Shown here: one piece after another, positions 6,045-7,502 of the stretch
How positions within the stretch are numbered: position 1 is the first letter of the stretch
How the letters are laid out: every line of letters begins with the position of its first letter
Assembly: GCA_030040475.1 (NCBI GenBank)
Contig: JASHTQ010000095.1
Coordinates: 1 to 7,502 of the forward strand
Origin: Streptosporangiaceae bacterium
GTDB lineage: Bacteria > Actinomycetota > Actinomycetes > Streptosporangiales > Streptosporangiaceae
DNA: 7,502 bases
Reading direction: 5' to 3'
The notes under the pieces: generated by a model
What the model was told of the DNA's origin: nothing
The model's database searches: none
The model's input: the letters and a program-made list of their open reading frames with translations, nothing else
Program-made: the position numbers and the translations under genes

Positions 6045-6983
6045 ATGCTGCGGCTGGCGCGGGAGTGGGTGTGGGATTTCTGGTTCGCCGACGACGGGCG
6101 GCTGTTCCACATGTACTACCTGCAGGCGCCGCGGTCGCTCGGCGATCCCGGGCTGCGGCACCGGCACGCCACGATCGGGCATGCCACGTCGCAGGACCTG
6201 GTGCACTGGATCCCGGCCTGCGAGGCGCTCGGGCCCGCGGCGGGGCCGGCCTTTGACGACACCGCCACCTGGACGGGCTCGGTACTGCAGGCGCCCGATG
6301 GGACCTGGTGCATGTTCTATACCGGCAGCAGCGTGGTCGAGGGCGGGTACGTGCAGCGAATCGGGCTGGCCACTTCGGCGGACCTGCACACCTGGCGCCG
6401 GCACCCGGCCTCGCCCGTGCTCGCGGCCGATCCGCGCTGGTATGAGCGAGCGGGCGACGGCGTTCTCGACGAGACGTGGCGTGATCCCTGGGTGTTCGCC
6501 GATCCGGGCGCGGACGGCTGGCACATGCTGCTCACCGCCAGGGCAGCGCAGGCAGCTGGCGGCGACCGGGGTGTCATCGGACACGCCCGGTCGGCTGACC
6601 TGGTCCGATGGGAGGCCTGCCCGCCGCTGAGCGTGGCAGGGGCCGGCTTCTGGCATCTGGAGGTACCACAGATGGAGGTGGTCGACGGGCGCCCGGTGCT
6701 GCTGTTCTCCGCACCGCGTTATGCGGCTGGTGCGGCTGGCGTGACGTGGTGTGTGCCTTGCGAGTCGGTGCTCGGGCCTTTCGATATCGGCCGGGCGGTC
6801 GCGATCACGGGCGAAGAGGTGTACAGCGGGCGGCTAGTCAGGGACCGCGCCGGGCAGTGGGTGCTGCTGGCGTTCCGTAACCTGGGTCCGGACGGCGGAT
6901 TTGTCGGGGAGATCACCGATCCGTTGCCGGTGGGCTGGGACCGGGACGGCGCGGCGCTGATCGTCCGGACGGCGGCCGGGTGA
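6045..6983 (+). CDS. GH32-like (beta-fructosidase superfamily) glycoside hydrolase
   Basis: A 312-residue five-bladed-propeller glycosidase of the GH32/GH68/GH43 type. Motifs in order are WVWDFWFADDG (8-18) at the position of the GH32 nucleophile motif WxNDPNG, with D11 the candidate nucleophile; WTGS (76-79), matching the W/FSGS motif; WRDPW (145-149), containing the RDP transition-state stabiliser (D147); and EVPQ (206-209), matching the acid/base EC motif (E206). WYERAGDGVLDETW before RDP and the repeated IGHATSQDL / IGHARSADL blades fit the family. The expected substrate is a fructoside or related glycoside, but the specificity is not readable. There is no signal peptide and no C-terminal beta-sandwich, so it looks cytoplasmic and single-domain. 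The start is fixed by AGGA at 6033-6036 (8 nt upstream) and an in-frame TGA at 6021-6023. It stands alone, with no transporter or sugar regulator nearby. Confidence 0.85.
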   Translation: MLRLAREWVWDFWFADDGRLFHMYYLQAPRSLGDPGLRHRHATIGHATSQDLVHWIPACEALGPAAGPAFDDTATWTGSVLQAPDGTWCMFYTGSSVVEGGYVQRIGLATSADLHTWRRHPASPVLAADPRWYERAGDGVLDETWRDPWVFADPGADGWHMLLTARAAQAAGGDRGVIGHARSADLVRWEACPPLSVAGAGFWHLEVPQMEVVDGRPVLLFSAPRYAAGAAGVTWCVPCESVLGPFDIGRAVAITGEEVYSGRLVRDRAGQWVLLAFRNLGPDGGFVGEITDPLPVGWDRDGAALIVRTAAG

Positions 6984-7064
6984 GGCACCCAGCCGGGGCC
7001 ACTCCGCGGCTCGGATGCCGGAGGGGCGGACTACCGAACCCCCACTCTATCAGCTTTTTCCGCA

Positions 7065-7093
7065 TTGCTATTCGATCGTAAGTGTGTTCTAAT
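7065..7093 (+). promoter_or_regulatory. Sigma-70-type promoter candidate
   Basis: TTGCTA (7065-7070; four of six consensus bases) and TCTAAT (7088-7093; five of six) are spaced by exactly 17 bp in an AT-rich patch after the glycosidase. Transcription would begin at about 7100, on or next to an ATG. It would drive the small ORF and the acidic protein gene downstream. Confidence 0.45.
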
Positions 7094-7099
7094 TGATGC

Positions 7100-7255
7100 A
7101 TGGGTCAGATCCTTGAGATGGCGGAGGCGCCGGGCAGCGGTCCCCTGGTTGCCGCCGGGCCGCCGCAGGGATCGCGCGAGGACCAGCACCGGAGCCGCCG
7201 GCGGGGCCTGCGCGGCCATGCCAGCTGGAGGCGCGCCGACCGCGGAGGCGGTTGA
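7100..7255 (+). CDS. Possible leaderless 51-residue ORF
   Basis: ATG 7100 coincides with the transcription start predicted from the promoter candidate just upstream and has no Shine-Dalgarno, as expected for a leaderless actinobacterial mRNA. The product starts MGQILEMAEAPGSG and ends in an Arg-rich tail (RSRRRGLRGHASWRR). Third-position GC is high, but that is weak evidence in this base composition. After its TGA (7253-7255) the same frame stays open into the acidic gene at 7343, so it could be a leader peptide, the 5' part of an interrupted longer gene, or chance. No family is recognised. Confidence 0.25.
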   Translation: MGQILEMAEAPGSGPLVAAGPPQGSREDQHRSRRRGLRGHASWRRADRGGG

Positions 7256-7332
7256 CGTCCGTCGCTGAATCCCGGGGCCCGCGGCAGCCACAAGCCGTAC
7301 CCGCGGGAGCGTGCCCAGCTCAGCTACATGCC

Positions 7333-7337
7333 GGAGG
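7333..7337 (+). promoter_or_regulatory. Ribosome binding site for the acidic protein gene
   Basis: GGAGG lies 5 nt before ATG 7343 and selects it over the in-frame ATG at 7328, which has no Shine-Dalgarno. Confidence 0.6.
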
Positions 7338-7342
7338 CGATC

Positions 7343-7502
7343 ATGGTACACGCTGAATTCGAAAATTTTAACGATAGAGACGATGACTGGCTCGCCGATC
7401 TTGAACTCAGTGACGCTGAGCTAGGCGACGAGTTCGCCGACTGGCGACGGGACGATGACGACGAGCAGGAACGGGAGCAGGAGCCGCCGGCGCGCAGCCG
7501 GT
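7343..7502 (+). CDS. Highly acidic protein of unknown function, N-terminal fragment
   Basis: The first 53 residues, cut by the window edge, begin MVHAEFENFNDRDDDWLADL and continue with FADWRRDDDDEQEREQE at 31-47. Twenty-one of 53 residues are Asp or Glu, against six Arg. There is no signal peptide or membrane segment. The first 25-30 codons are unusually AT-rich at third positions (GAA, AAT, TTT, GAT, AGA), unlike the rest of the window, which could reflect easy translation initiation or foreign origin. The start follows a good Shine-Dalgarno. Such acidic heads occur in many unrelated proteins, so no function is assigned; the missing C-terminal part would decide. Confidence 0.6.
   Translation, partial: MVHAEFENFNDRDDDWLADLELSDAELGDEFADWRRDDDDEQEREQEPPARSR

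Larger units (their letters stand above)
6984..7342. other. Intergenic stretch between glycosidase and acidic protein gene
   Basis: This stretch contains no confident gene. A weak terminator-like arrangement follows the glycosidase: GGGG at 7023-7026 can pair with CCCCC at 7039-7043 across a 12-nt loop, but the T run (7055-7059) is a dozen bases further on. An AT-rich patch at about 7050-7100 carries the promoter-like pair described separately. The remaining 240 bases are GC-rich and hold one short open frame (7100-7255). Confidence 0.4.

Noticed and set aside
5805..6656. Minus-strand frame of 283 codons opposite the glycosidase
   Set aside because: It spans the divergent promoter and the glycosidase coding region and has no domain; the plus-strand gene has intact catalytic motifs.
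7023..7059. Rho-independent terminator after the glycosidase
   Set aside because: The GGGG/CCCC stem is short and the T run is too far from it to be convincing.
7031..7351. Minus-strand frame of 106 codons in the right intergenic region
   Set aside because: Mixed codon bias, no domain, and its start lies over the ribosome binding site and start of the acidic gene; kept as unlikely rather than impossible.
1..7502. tRNA, rRNA, insertion sequence or attachment site
   Set aside because: No tRNA-like fold, transposase motif or paired terminal inverted repeats were seen by eye.

Overview
The window is very GC-rich, with G or C at almost every third codon position in the genes, and has actinomycete-style protein architecture: an ECF-like sigma factor with a zinc-finger and membrane tail, a hybrid histidine kinase, and a STAND NTPase with low-complexity linkers. 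It is most likely chromosomal DNA of a filamentous or soil actinobacterium. I cannot name the genus from sequence alone.

Layout. (1) Positions 1-1038, minus strand: N-terminal 346 residues of a sigma-70 family (ECF-like) factor, carrying a C-terminal zinc-binding anti-sigma-like motif and a transmembrane helix; it runs off the left edge. (2) 1039-1188: divergent control region with short direct and inverted repeats. (3) 1189-2979, plus: six-helix membrane hybrid histidine kinase with its own receiver domain. (4) 2980-3483, minus: apparent frameshifted remnant of an unrecognised gene whose coding signal changes frame twice; its stop codon abuts the kinase stop codon. (5) 3521-5755, minus: 744-residue STAND/NB-ARC-like ATPase joined through a basic stretch and one membrane helix to a probable extracytoplasmic domain. 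The gene carries two in-frame 12-bp tandem-repeat tracts. (6) 5756-6044: AT-richer divergent promoter region. (7) 6045-6983, plus: GH32-like (beta-fructosidase superfamily) glycoside hydrolase with no signal peptide. (8) 6984-7342: a possible weak terminator, a plausible promoter and a possible leaderless 51-codon ORF. (9) 7343-7502, plus: start of a very acidic unknown protein cut by the right edge.

Three of the products (sigma factor, kinase, STAND protein) combine a cytoplasmic signalling module with membrane anchoring, so the region looks like membrane-linked signal perception. Nothing in the sequence shows that they act in one pathway: the genes lie on alternating strands and form no operon. 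The most unusual object is the STAND ATPase fused across the membrane to an external domain, with a tetrapeptide-repeat insert placed between its Walker B and sensor-1-like motifs.
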